NCBI GenBank assembly: GCA_028278625.1
Contig: JANQDY010000010.1
Span: 1 to 50,915 of the forward strand
Length of the DNA stretch: 50,915 bases
Origin: Thermodesulfobacteriota bacterium
Lineage (GTDB): Bacteria > Desulfobacterota > DSM-4660 > Desulfatiglandales > Desulfatiglandaceae
Reading direction: 5' to 3'
Both the position numbers and the translations under genes were made by a program. This document shows, in pieces, positions 1-6,861 of this stretch (positions are counted from its first letter, which is position 1; each line of letters opens with the position of its first letter). Under the pieces are notes generated by a model. That model was not told where the DNA came from. It saw only the letters and a list, made by a program, of their open reading frames with translations, and did no database searches.

Positions 1-438
1 CACACTGTATTCGGAAAAGCCGGATACGAAATTTCCGTGGCGCACCATATCGCCGTTGGCATCGGTGAGGCGCGAGGTGCCGTCCAGCAGCATGCCCCCA
101 AGGAATGCCTCGAAATTGCCGCTGCAGATGTTTCCCATACCCCTCAGACATTGCGGGCATTTGCCGCAGGGGATCATCCAGGTGCCGACCACGTGATCGC
201 CCTCTTTCAGCTTGGTAACACCGGGGCCCACCTCTTGAACAATGCCTGAGGCCTCGTGGCCGATGGCCAGGGGCAGTTCAATGGGGATTTCACCCAGGCA
301 CAGGTGAAGGTCTGAATGGCACCATCCAGTATAGGCCATCTTAATCAACACTTCCCCTTCCTTGGGTGGGTCCAGCTCCAATTCTTCGATGGTCATGGGG
401 TTGTTGGGTTCTCTCAAAACCGCAGCTTTTGTTTTCAT
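1..438 (-). CDS. Zinc-dependent alcohol dehydrogenase, N-terminal part (cut by window edge)
   Basis: Only the first 146 codons are in the window. The ATG at 438 has AAGGAG just upstream. The visible part is the GroES-like catalytic domain of the medium-chain dehydrogenase/reductase family. It shows the catalytic-zinc region (GWCHSDLH), the conserved GHEASGIV, and the four-cysteine structural zinc lobe (CGKCPQC, then C seven residues on). The family oxidises alcohols or reduces aldehydes with NAD(P). The gene starts 43 bases after the stop of the liv substrate-binding protein on the same strand, so it is probably the last visible member of that operon and may act on the imported compound (inference). 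The cofactor-binding half lies outside the window, so substrate and cofactor cannot be judged. Confidence 0.85.
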   Translation of the reverse strand, partial: MKTKAAVLREPNNPMTIEELELDPPKEGEVLIKMAYTGWCHSDLHLCLGEIPIELPLAIGHEASGIVQEVGPGVTKLKEGDHVVGTWMIPCGKCPQCLRGMGNICSGNFEAFLGGMLLDGTSRLTDANGDMVRHGNFVSGFSEYSV

Positions 439-481
439 GATTGACTCCTTTCCCTCTTTTTTTTTGTCGTAGGCCCTAAAA

Positions 482-1720
482 TTACTTCCGCTGGTCCCAA
501 GGGGGGGCCAGCTTTATTTTGTAGTCGGTCCATTTGAAAGGATAGACCGTCATCTGTTTGCCGTTCCACCACTGACTGGCAGTCGATTCAAAAACGGCGA
601 CACCGTCCTTGTCGTATTTTACCTTCCCCATAACGGTCTCGAATTCATTGTCCAGGACCGCCTGACGAACCTTTGCCGAATCGAGTGTCCCCGCCTTTTC
701 AATGGCTTGCCAGAGGATTTGGCACAGACCGTACAGGGCACCCACACTGACCGAGTGCTTTTTGAAGTGATTATAGTAGCGCTCACCCAGTTCTTTGGCG
801 CCGGGGAAAGGGAAATCCATGGACCAGAATCCGTCACAAAGGATATATTGGGCATCTTTTCCAAGGGCCTTCCAGAATTCCCCGGCCCAGGTGCCTTTCC
901 ATCCGTGAAAATACTTGACGCTGAGATTGATTTCCTTCATCTGCCGCACAAAGGTGATGATATCCGTATCCGCACCGAAAATCAGGATTGCATCCACCCC
1001 TAGGGATTTGGCTTTCACAATCTGGGCCGAATAGTCTTTAGCGCCCACGGCCCACGGTTCATCCATGACGAACTTGTAGCCGAATTTCTTGGCCAGATCT
1101 CGAAACAATCCCGCAAAAGCCCGCCCGTCAAAGGTGTCCTCCATGATGAGGGCCGGTTTCTTGGGCCGCTCATTTTCGGGAAGACTGTCCCAGATCTGGT
1201 AGGGGACGCTGCAGGCCTGATGCAGTTTAAAAAAGAAGAGCGTGGACCATTTGAAATGGTGCTCCAACCAGGGGGGAATCAGACAGATGGAGGTATGATA
1301 GTACCTGCGGTACTTCTCAGCGGTAATACACCCCGGGATGACACCGAAGGGTGCTGCAAAGCCTCCCAGAAGCAGATCCACTTTCTTCTGTTTGATGAGA
1401 CGTTCCACGCCGGAAGCCGCTTTTCCCGGGTCGCTCGCATCGTCTGCCACGATGAGTTTGACCGGCAGCTTCTTTCCATATTCCTTTACGTAAATGCCGC
1501 CCGCCTTGTTAATGTCATCCACGGCCGTCTGATAGGCCCAGCGCTGTTCAATACCCGCACCCGCCAGAATGCCTGTGAGCGGGAGATTGCTGCCAATCAA
1601 AATCTCCTTCTTTTCTTTGGCCGAAACTCCTGAAACTGCCGTTAAAAGCAAAAGAGAAAGACAAAGAACCGCAATGAAAACTCCGTTTGTTCTACTCCGA
1701 TGGACCATGGCTTGCCGCAT
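482..1720 (-). CDS. livK: Branched-chain amino acid-type ABC transporter, periplasmic substrate-binding protein (LivK-like)
   Basis: 412 aa with an N-terminal signal peptide (hydrophobic stretch about residues 14-33, ending SGVSA) followed by a type I periplasmic-binding fold (Peripla_BP_6). Typical family segments are IGSNLPLTGILAGAG near the mature N-terminus and DDASDPGKAASGVERLI. It captures substrate in the periplasm and delivers it to the LivHM permease. A ribosome site (AAAGGAG) precedes the ATG at 1720; an internal ATG five codons later is a possible alternative. It is the fifth gene of the livG-F-H-M-K order on the minus strand. The family covers amino acids, amides, urea and aromatic acids, so the name livK is by architecture only. 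A sigma-54 promoter upstream of livG probably controls it. Confidence 0.87.
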   Translation of the reverse strand: MRQAMVHRSRTNGVFIAVLCLSLLLLTAVSGVSAKEKKEILIGSNLPLTGILAGAGIEQRWAYQTAVDDINKAGGIYVKEYGKKLPVKLIVADDASDPGKAASGVERLIKQKKVDLLLGGFAAPFGVIPGCITAEKYRRYYHTSICLIPPWLEHHFKWSTLFFFKLHQACSVPYQIWDSLPENERPKKPALIMEDTFDGRAFAGLFRDLAKKFGYKFVMDEPWAVGAKDYSAQIVKAKSLGVDAILIFGADTDIITFVRQMKEINLSVKYFHGWKGTWAGEFWKALGKDAQYILCDGFWSMDFPFPGAKELGERYYNHFKKHSVSVGALYGLCQILWQAIEKAGTLDSAKVRQAVLDNEFETVMGKVKYDKDGVAVFESTASQWWNGKQMTVYPFKWTDYKIKLAPPWDQRK

Positions 1721-1807
1721 AATAAACTCCTTTCATTAAGTTTTTGGTTTATTAAGTATGCATTGCTTCTAAACGATTCACACCTCCTTCCTCTTAATTG
1801 ATCTGCC

Positions 1808-2800
1808 TCAGGTGGTTTTCCTTGAAGGAAGCAGTCGCCATAAAATGGGGGATCCGTTTGTGCTGGATCCCAGGCTCATGATCCCCTTGGGCAGAAAAAG
1901 CATCACCAGGATAATGAAAATACCCGAAAAAATGGGGTGAACATCGGGCAGCCATGTATTGGCCATTTCAAAGACCGCGGACATGACGAAAGCACCGATA
2001 ATGGGACCCATAATGGTGCCGGTACCTCCCAGAATCGTCATGAGCACGGGCAAAAGGGCCCAATTGAGGCTGAATACGCCGGATGGATGAATGTGAAACA
2101 GATAGTAAGCAAAGACACTGCCGCATATGCCTGAAAAAAAAGCACCCACGGCAAAAGCGAAAATCTTATATTTCAGAACAAAAATGCCGTTGGCCCCGGC
2201 AGCCTCTTCGTCTTCCCGAATCGCCACAAAAGCAAGACCGAAGCGGGACCGGATCAGGAAAAGAAGCGTAAGGAGTGTCAGCAGCGCCACAATCAGCGCA
2301 ATGAAGTAGTAGGGTGTCATGGATTCATAGGATGAAGAGGGCAGCATAAGGCCCACGGGTCCGCCCGTGATGCTTCCGCCTTGGGTAAAAATAACCCGGA
2401 GAATTTCTCCCAGCCCAAGGGTTCCCAGCGCGAAATAATCTCCCCTCAGTTTCGCCAGTAGCGGGATTCCGATCAGGATTGCCAGAAAGGCCGCGGCAAG
2501 TCCGCTCAAAAGCATGCCAAGGGGATCCAGATATCCGATCCATTTGGCTTTCCACAAAATAGCCGTTACATAGGCGCCAAGGCCGAAAAATGCGTGCTGT
2601 CCCAGGGAGGCTTGCCCCGAATAGCCTGCCACCAGGTTCCATCCCTGTGCCATGGACACGTATATGAATGTCAAGAAGAGGAAATAGACCAGGTATGATT
2701 CCTCGGTATCGACCAGGAAAGGGAACATCACAAAAAAAACAAGAAGGGGCAAACCCACCAGGCAGGCTGTTTTCATGGGAAAGGGGCTGTTATGATTCAT
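1808..2800 (-). CDS. livM: Branched-chain amino acid-type ABC transporter permease (LivM-like)
   Basis: 330 aa, strongly hydrophobic, with about nine to ten predicted membrane segments. It carries the LivM features GWNLVAGYSGQASLGQHAFF near residue 55 and the cytoplasmic coupling loop AIREDEEAAGANGI, which contacts the ATPase. It forms the inner-membrane channel together with LivH. The gene lies 57 bases after livH and 87 bases before the binding-protein gene, on the same strand, so it belongs to the same operon. Length and topology are normal for the family, with nothing truncated. The substrate cannot be read from the sequence. Confidence 0.9.
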   Translation of the reverse strand: MNHNSPFPMKTACLVGLPLLVFFVMFPFLVDTEESYLVYFLFLTFIYVSMAQGWNLVAGYSGQASLGQHAFFGLGAYVTAILWKAKWIGYLDPLGMLLSGLAAAFLAILIGIPLLAKLRGDYFALGTLGLGEILRVIFTQGGSITGGPVGLMLPSSSYESMTPYYFIALIVALLTLLTLLFLIRSRFGLAFVAIREDEEAAGANGIFVLKYKIFAFAVGAFFSGICGSVFAYYLFHIHPSGVFSLNWALLPVLMTILGGTGTIMGPIIGAFVMSAVFEMANTWLPDVHPIFSGIFIILVMLFLPKGIMSLGSSTNGSPILWRLLPSRKTT

Positions 2801-2857
2801 AATGGCTGTTTCCTCGATCAGAAATATTGAATTTCTGGGCCAATGGTGAAAACAACG

Positions 2858-3745
2858 CTAATGCGCCGCGGATCGTCCGAAAATTCCTTGGGGTCGAAAC
2901 ATGAGCACCAGCAGAAATGCGCCGTAGGCAATGGCGTCTGCCCAGCCGGGGCTGATGGTATAGGAACTGACGCTCTCTATCACTCCCAAAAGCACACCGC
3001 CGAACATGGCGCCACTGACGCTTCCGATCCCTCCGAACGCCACGGCGATGAGGGCCTTCAGACTGAATAAAAAGCCGAAATAGGGGTCAAAGGGATAGGT
3101 CGTTGCCGTGGCCACACCGGCGACGCCACCCAGTGCAATGCCGATGGAAAAAGTGATGGCACTGACCCTGCCAGGGCTGATGCCCAGAAATGCTGCCGCT
3201 TTCATGTCCTCCGATGAGGCCCGCACCGCTTTTCCCCACATGGTTTTTTTCATGAAGAGGAAGACCAGGGCTGTTGCCATAAGACTGATGAGGAATACCA
3301 CCAGTCTCGTAAAAGAGATCTGAATGCCGAAAAAGCCAAGCCCCAAACCGGTATAGGTGGTGGTCACGGCCCGGGTATTGGCGGTCCAGAGCAGTGACAT
3401 GAGGTTTTCCAGGAGAATCATCAAACCAAACGCCAGAAGCAGGGAAGGATTTTTTCCGGCGGCAGCCACCCGGCTGAAAAGCCCCGTATAAAACGCCCAC
3501 CCAATCCCCATGAAAACCGGCACCATGATGATGAAGCAGAAGAAAGGATCCACCGAGGTCAACGTAAAGATCCAGTATGTGAGGTAGGCTGCCAGGATCA
3601 TCATGGTCCCTTGTGCAATGAAAATGATCTGCATGGTTCCAAAAATCAGGCTTAATCCGATGGCGGCAACCCCATACATGCTCCCGAATAAAATACCGTT
3701 CACCAGAATCTGAAAAAACGCGGCGACCGGTGAAATTTCACCCAT
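2858..3745 (-). CDS. livH: Branched-chain amino acid-type ABC transporter permease (LivH-like)
   Basis: 295 aa integral membrane protein with the LivH N-terminus (LVNGILFGSMYGVAAIGLSL) and the coupling loop VRASSEDMKAAAFLGI near residue 180. It pairs with LivM to form the translocation path. The ATG at 3745 is preceded by AAAGGATAATCCT and lies 4 bases after the livF stop, indicating translational coupling in the livG-F-H-M-K operon. Size and motif content are standard for the family. Substrate is unknown; regulation is inferred from the operon promoter at 5237-5253. Confidence 0.9.
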   Translation of the reverse strand: MGEISPVAAFFQILVNGILFGSMYGVAAIGLSLIFGTMQIIFIAQGTMMILAAYLTYWIFTLTSVDPFFCFIIMVPVFMGIGWAFYTGLFSRVAAAGKNPSLLLAFGLMILLENLMSLLWTANTRAVTTTYTGLGLGFFGIQISFTRLVVFLISLMATALVFLFMKKTMWGKAVRASSEDMKAAAFLGISPGRVSAITFSIGIALGGVAGVATATTYPFDPYFGFLFSLKALIAVAFGGIGSVSGAMFGGVLLGVIESVSSYTISPGWADAIAYGAFLLVLMFRPQGIFGRSAAH

Positions 3746-3749
3746 AGGA

Positions 3750-4472
3750 TTATCCTTTCATGCCCAGATAGGCCTGTTGAAAATCAGGATTTCGCAAGAG
3801 CTCTTCTCCCTTTCCACTCAGTTCCATCCGCCCGGTTTTAAGCACGTAAACGTAATGGGCGATCTCCAGGGTCTGATGAACATTTTGTTCCACCAGCAAA
3901 ATGGTGGTTCCCTCCCCGTTCAGATTCCGGATAATTTCAAACATGAGTTTGACAATTACCGGTGCCAGGCCCAAAGAGGGCTCATCCAGCATTAGCATCA
4001 CCGGCTTTGCCATGACCGCCCTTGCGATGGCCAGCATTTGCTGTTCGCCGCCGCTTAAGGACCCGGCCCGCTGTCGTGCCCGTTTTTTCAGAACCGGAAA
4101 CAGACTGAATGCCCGGGAAAGGGATTCCTTATAGAAAGGCCTCGTTCGGGCGGGAAAAGCGCCCAACTCCAGGTTCTCCATCACCGTCATTTTGGAAAAA
4201 AGCCCTCTCCCTTCAGGAACGTGGCTGATGCCCAGATCGGCGACCGCTTGCGGCTTTACGCGGTTCATGGAATTTCCCTTGAAAAAGAGCTCTCCGTTTC
4301 TTGGGCGGAGCATGCACGAAACCGTGTCCAGAAGCGTGCTCTTCCCAGCGCCATTAGCCCCCACCAGCGCAACGATCTGACCCTCATCCACTGAAAAGCT
4401 CACATCCCAGATGGCCTGAGCATCCCCATAGAAAACGTCCACGTTTGATACATCAAGCAGGTGCTTCACCAA
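3750..4472 (-). CDS. livF: ABC transporter ATP-binding protein (LivF-like)
   Basis: 240 aa ATPase. Walker A is GANGAGKST near residue 37, the ABC signature is LSGGEQQMLAIARAV and Walker B is LMLDEPSLGLAP. It matches LivF in length and in its short C-terminus. It powers uptake together with LivG at the inner membrane. The reading frame begins with TTG (4472) followed by GTG (4469), with GAGG about 6 bases upstream; either may start translation. The first 20 bases overlap the end of livG, which points to coupled translation. No key residue is missing. Confidence 0.9.
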   Translation of the reverse strand: MVKHLLDVSNVDVFYGDAQAIWDVSFSVDEGQIVALVGANGAGKSTLLDTVSCMLRPRNGELFFKGNSMNRVKPQAVADLGISHVPEGRGLFSKMTVMENLELGAFPARTRPFYKESLSRAFSLFPVLKKRARQRAGSLSGGEQQMLAIARAVMAKPVMLMLDEPSLGLAPVIVKLMFEIIRNLNGEGTTILLVEQNVHQTLEIAHYVYVLKTGRMELSGKGEELLRNPDFQQAYLGMKG

Positions 4473-5190
4473 GATATGCCTCTATTACGGTTGCGTTTGA
4501 TGCAATTTCTTCAGGAGTCCCTTGAGCAATCTTTCGACCGTACTCCAATACCACGATCCGATCGCAGAGATGAAAAACCGCATCCACTTTGTGCTCCACC
4601 CACAAAATGGACATCCCCCGATCTTCCCTGGCTTTGTTGATCACTTCAAGCATGGTCATGATCTCCGATGGATTGAGACCCGCCATGGGTTCATCCAAGA
4701 GGGTTACCCGGGGATGAGACGAAAGAGCACGGGCCACTTCCAAGAGCCGTCGATCGGAAAGGGTCATTTGTGCCGCAATGACATCTTTCTTGTCACCCAA
4801 CCCCACCAGCTCGAGCGCCTCAAGGGAATTGTTTAGGGCTTTTTTCCCTCTCAACCTGCTGCCATAAACGGAACCCACCAGAACGTTTTCAAGGGCTGTC
4901 ATGCTGAGGAAAGATCTCACCAGTTGAAAGGTTCTGGATATTCCCATCCGGCATATGGCATGGGGTGAGCGGCCTGTAATGGGTTTGCCGGCCAGAAAAA
5001 CTTCGCCGGCATCGGGCTTCGTGATGGCCGTGATCACATTAAACAATGTGGATTTTCCTGCCCCGTTGGGACCCAGGATTCCCACGATTTCCTGAGAGCC
5101 CAGTTCCATGCTCACGTCATCAAGGGCCAGCAGTCCCCCAAATTTCTTTCGAATCTTCTCAAGGTGGAAAACCGCATGCTTATCCGTCAA
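4453..5190 (-). CDS. livG: ABC transporter ATP-binding protein (LivG-like)
   Basis: 245 aa from a TTG at 5190, chosen because GGAG lies 8 bases upstream and the length then fits LivG (about 250 aa). The frame stays open to 5367, but the extra residues have no family likeness and would start upstream of the predicted promoter. Walker A is GPNGAGKST and Walker B is VTLLDEPMAGLNP. The signature region reads TLSDRRLLEVARAL rather than LSGGQ, a variant known in a subset of LivG proteins. It is the first gene of the operon, about 36 bases downstream of the expected start of a sigma-54 promoter. Substrate is not deducible. Confidence 0.87.
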   Translation of the reverse strand: MTDKHAVFHLEKIRKKFGGLLALDDVSMELGSQEIVGILGPNGAGKSTLFNVITAITKPDAGEVFLAGKPITGRSPHAICRMGISRTFQLVRSFLSMTALENVLVGSVYGSRLRGKKALNNSLEALELVGLGDKKDVIAAQMTLSDRRLLEVARALSSHPRVTLLDEPMAGLNPSEIMTMLEVINKAREDRGMSILWVEHKVDAVFHLCDRIVVLEYGRKIAQGTPEEIASNATVIEAYLGEAPA

Positions 5191-5236
5191 GGATTGTGCT
5201 CCTAAGCTCTTTTGAGTGCGAATGGCAGTGGAAGAA

Positions 5237-5253
5237 TGCAAACCTTGTGCCTG
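5237..5253 (-). promoter_or_regulatory. Sigma-54 (-24/-12) promoter for livGFHMK-adh
   Basis: On the minus strand the sequence reads CAGGCACAAGGTTTGCA. The invariant GG is at 5251-5250 and the invariant GC at 5239-5238, with exactly ten bases between them. It closely matches the RpoN consensus TGGCAC-N5-TTGC. The expected transcription start is near 5226, about 36 bases before the livG TTG. An NtrC-type activator gene lies immediately upstream and two palindromes lie 85-185 bases upstream, which is the normal layout for such promoters. This is a sequence match only; activity has not been shown. Confidence 0.75.
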
Positions 5254-5326
5254 AAAGTGTCGCCTGGACAACTTCCTAAAATATATCGGTATTTTTGGAA
5301 CTACCGGGGACCGCCGAGGAATTGAT

Positions 5327-5345
5327 GTGTTACGATTCGTAACAC
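5327..5345. promoter_or_regulatory. Perfect 19-bp palindrome, candidate activator-binding site 1
   Basis: GTGTTACGATTCGTAACAC is a perfect inverted repeat with 9-bp arms and one central base. Its centre (5336) is about 97 bases upstream of the -12 element and 110 from the expected start, the usual range for NtrC-family enhancer sites. A second copy of the same pattern lies at 5413-5431. The AT-rich tract at 5275-5300, between this site and the promoter, could be a bending site (inference). It is probably bound by the regulator encoded at 5482-6861. Confidence 0.65.
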
Positions 5346-5412
5346 CCCATGAGAGGGTTGGAAACATGGGAGGGTGGAATAAACCGAATCGTTTAAAAGG
5401 CTTATGTAAATT

Positions 5413-5431
5413 CTGTTACCGTGATAAACAG
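5413..5431. promoter_or_regulatory. Imperfect 19-bp palindrome, candidate activator-binding site 2
   Basis: CTGTTACCGTGATAAACAG shares the outer TGTTAC...AACA frame with the site at 5327-5345, with two departures from the second half-site. The two centres are 86 bases apart, close to eight turns of the helix, so both would face the same side of the DNA. It lies between the stop codon of the NtrC-type regulator gene and the livG promoter. Confidence 0.5.
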
Positions 5432-5481
5432 GCGGGGTGCGATTGTATGGAAAGTAAACGCTTGTTGAGGGTTTGGAACGA

Positions 5482-6861
5482 TCAGTAAGCAATGCCGTAA
5501 CGGGCCAGCTTTTCATACAGGGCTTTGCGGGAGATGCCCAAGAACTCCGCCGCCTGACTCTTGTTTCCCTGGCATCGTTCAAGGGTTTTCTGAATGAGGA
5601 CCAGTTCCATCTCTTTGATGGTGATTCCTCCATCGGGAATTCCGCGGATGATGTCATGATTGCCCGATTCCGCGGTGGCACTCTCCATGCCCCTTATTTT
5701 ACGTGGGAAATCATCTACAACAATCTCTTTTCCTTTGGTAAGAATCACTGCTCGGGCAAGACAGTTTTCCAACTCCCTCACATTGCCCGGCCAAGGGTAC
5801 TGAATCAACCTGTCAAGGGCGCGGGGCGCTATCCCTTTGACTGTTTTTTCATACTGTTTTGCATAGCGCTTGATGAAATGGCTTGCCAAAAGCGGAATGT
5901 CGTCGGTTCTGTCCCGCAACGGGGGCATGGTGATGGAAATCACTTCCAGACGATAGAAGAGGTCTTTTAGGAAATGACCGGAAGAAATCTCTTCCTGGAG
6001 ACTCCTGTTTGTTGCCGAAATCACCCGAACATTCACGCTTCGTGTCTCAATGCTTCCCACCGGTTCAAAGCTTCCGTCCTGGAGAAAGCGCAAAAGCTTG
6101 GCCTGGAGCCTCAGCGACATGTGTGCGATCTCGTCCAGAAACAGGGTCCCACCATCCGAGGCTTCCAACCTTCCCGACTTGCTGGTCACCGCTCCCGTAA
6201 AAGCGCCTTTCACGTACCCGAAGAGTTCTGCCTCCAGAAGTGTTTCCGTCAACGCCGCCGAATTGATGCAGACCATATTACGATCCTGTCTTTTACTGAG
6301 GTCGTGTATGGCCTTGGCCAACAGTTCTTTACCGGTTCCCGTTTCACCCTGTATCAATACCGGCGCGTCGGTGGGTGCAACGGTTTTGAGGGTTTCAAAA
6401 ATGCGTCTCATGGCTTTGCTGATACCAATGATATTCTGAAAGGAATCGCCGATTTTGACTTTTTCCCGAAGATCCGCCAGTTCGCGGTTCATCTCCTTTT
6501 CCCGGATGGCCCGCTCCAACACCACGCTCAGCTCTTCGTAGTTCAGTGGTTTGATGAGATAGTTGGTGACACCGTCTTTCATTGCTTGAACAGCCGACTC
6601 GATGGTTCCGTGGGCGGTCATGATGATGAAGGGAATCTCCCTTTTGAGCTCGCGCACGCGTTGATAGAGCCAGAGACCATCGTTGCCGGACATTTTGAGA
6701 TCCGCCAGCACCGCATCAATATGCGCCGTTCTTTTGAAGAGTTGAAGGGCGTTTTCCGCGTTTTGCGCTTTTAAAACACCATAATTCTCATCCGCCAATA
6801 TGGCGCCGATCACTTTGAGCGTGTTGACCTGGTCGTCAACCACTAGAACTTGTTTTTTCAT
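5482..6861 (-). CDS. NtrC-family sigma-54-dependent response regulator
   Basis: 459 aa in three parts. The receiver domain is residues 1-120, with DD near 9-10, the phospho-acceptor Asp in LADLKM near residue 55, and the Lys in IKPLN. The AAA+ domain (about 145-380) has Walker A GETGTGKE, the sigma-54-contacting loop GAFTGA and Walker B GGTLFLDEI. The C-terminus is a Fis-type helix-turn-helix (NKSQAAEFLGISRKALYEKL). It activates RpoN promoters when phosphorylated by its kinase. Its ATG overlaps the kinase stop by 4 bases (ATGA), so the two are co-translated. The next gene downstream is livG, with a sigma-54 promoter and two palindromes in the gap, so that operon is its likely target. Confidence 0.93.
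   Translation of the reverse strand: MKKQVLVVDDQVNTLKVIGAILADENYGVLKAQNAENALQLFKRTAHIDAVLADLKMSGNDGLWLYQRVRELKREIPFIIMTAHGTIESAVQAMKDGVTNYLIKPLNYEELSVVLERAIREKEMNRELADLREKVKIGDSFQNIIGISKAMRRIFETLKTVAPTDAPVLIQGETGTGKELLAKAIHDLSKRQDRNMVCINSAALTETLLEAELFGYVKGAFTGAVTSKSGRLEASDGGTLFLDEIAHMSLRLQAKLLRFLQDGSFEPVGSIETRSVNVRVISATNRSLQEEISSGHFLKDLFYRLEVISITMPPLRDRTDDIPLLASHFIKRYAKQYEKTVKGIAPRALDRLIQYPWPGNVRELENCLARAVILTKGKEIVVDDFPRKIRGMESATAESGNHDIIRGIPDGGITIKEMELVLIQKTLERCQGNKSQAAEFLGISRKALYEKLARYGIAY

Noticed and set aside
37..249. A 70-codon plus-strand frame at the left edge
   Set aside because: It is antisense to the zinc dehydrogenase, whose zinc motifs are clear on the minus strand.
5191..5367. 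A 59-residue N-terminal extension of LivG
   Set aside because: It has no family likeness and would begin upstream of the predicted promoter; the TTG at 5190 has a good ribosome site.
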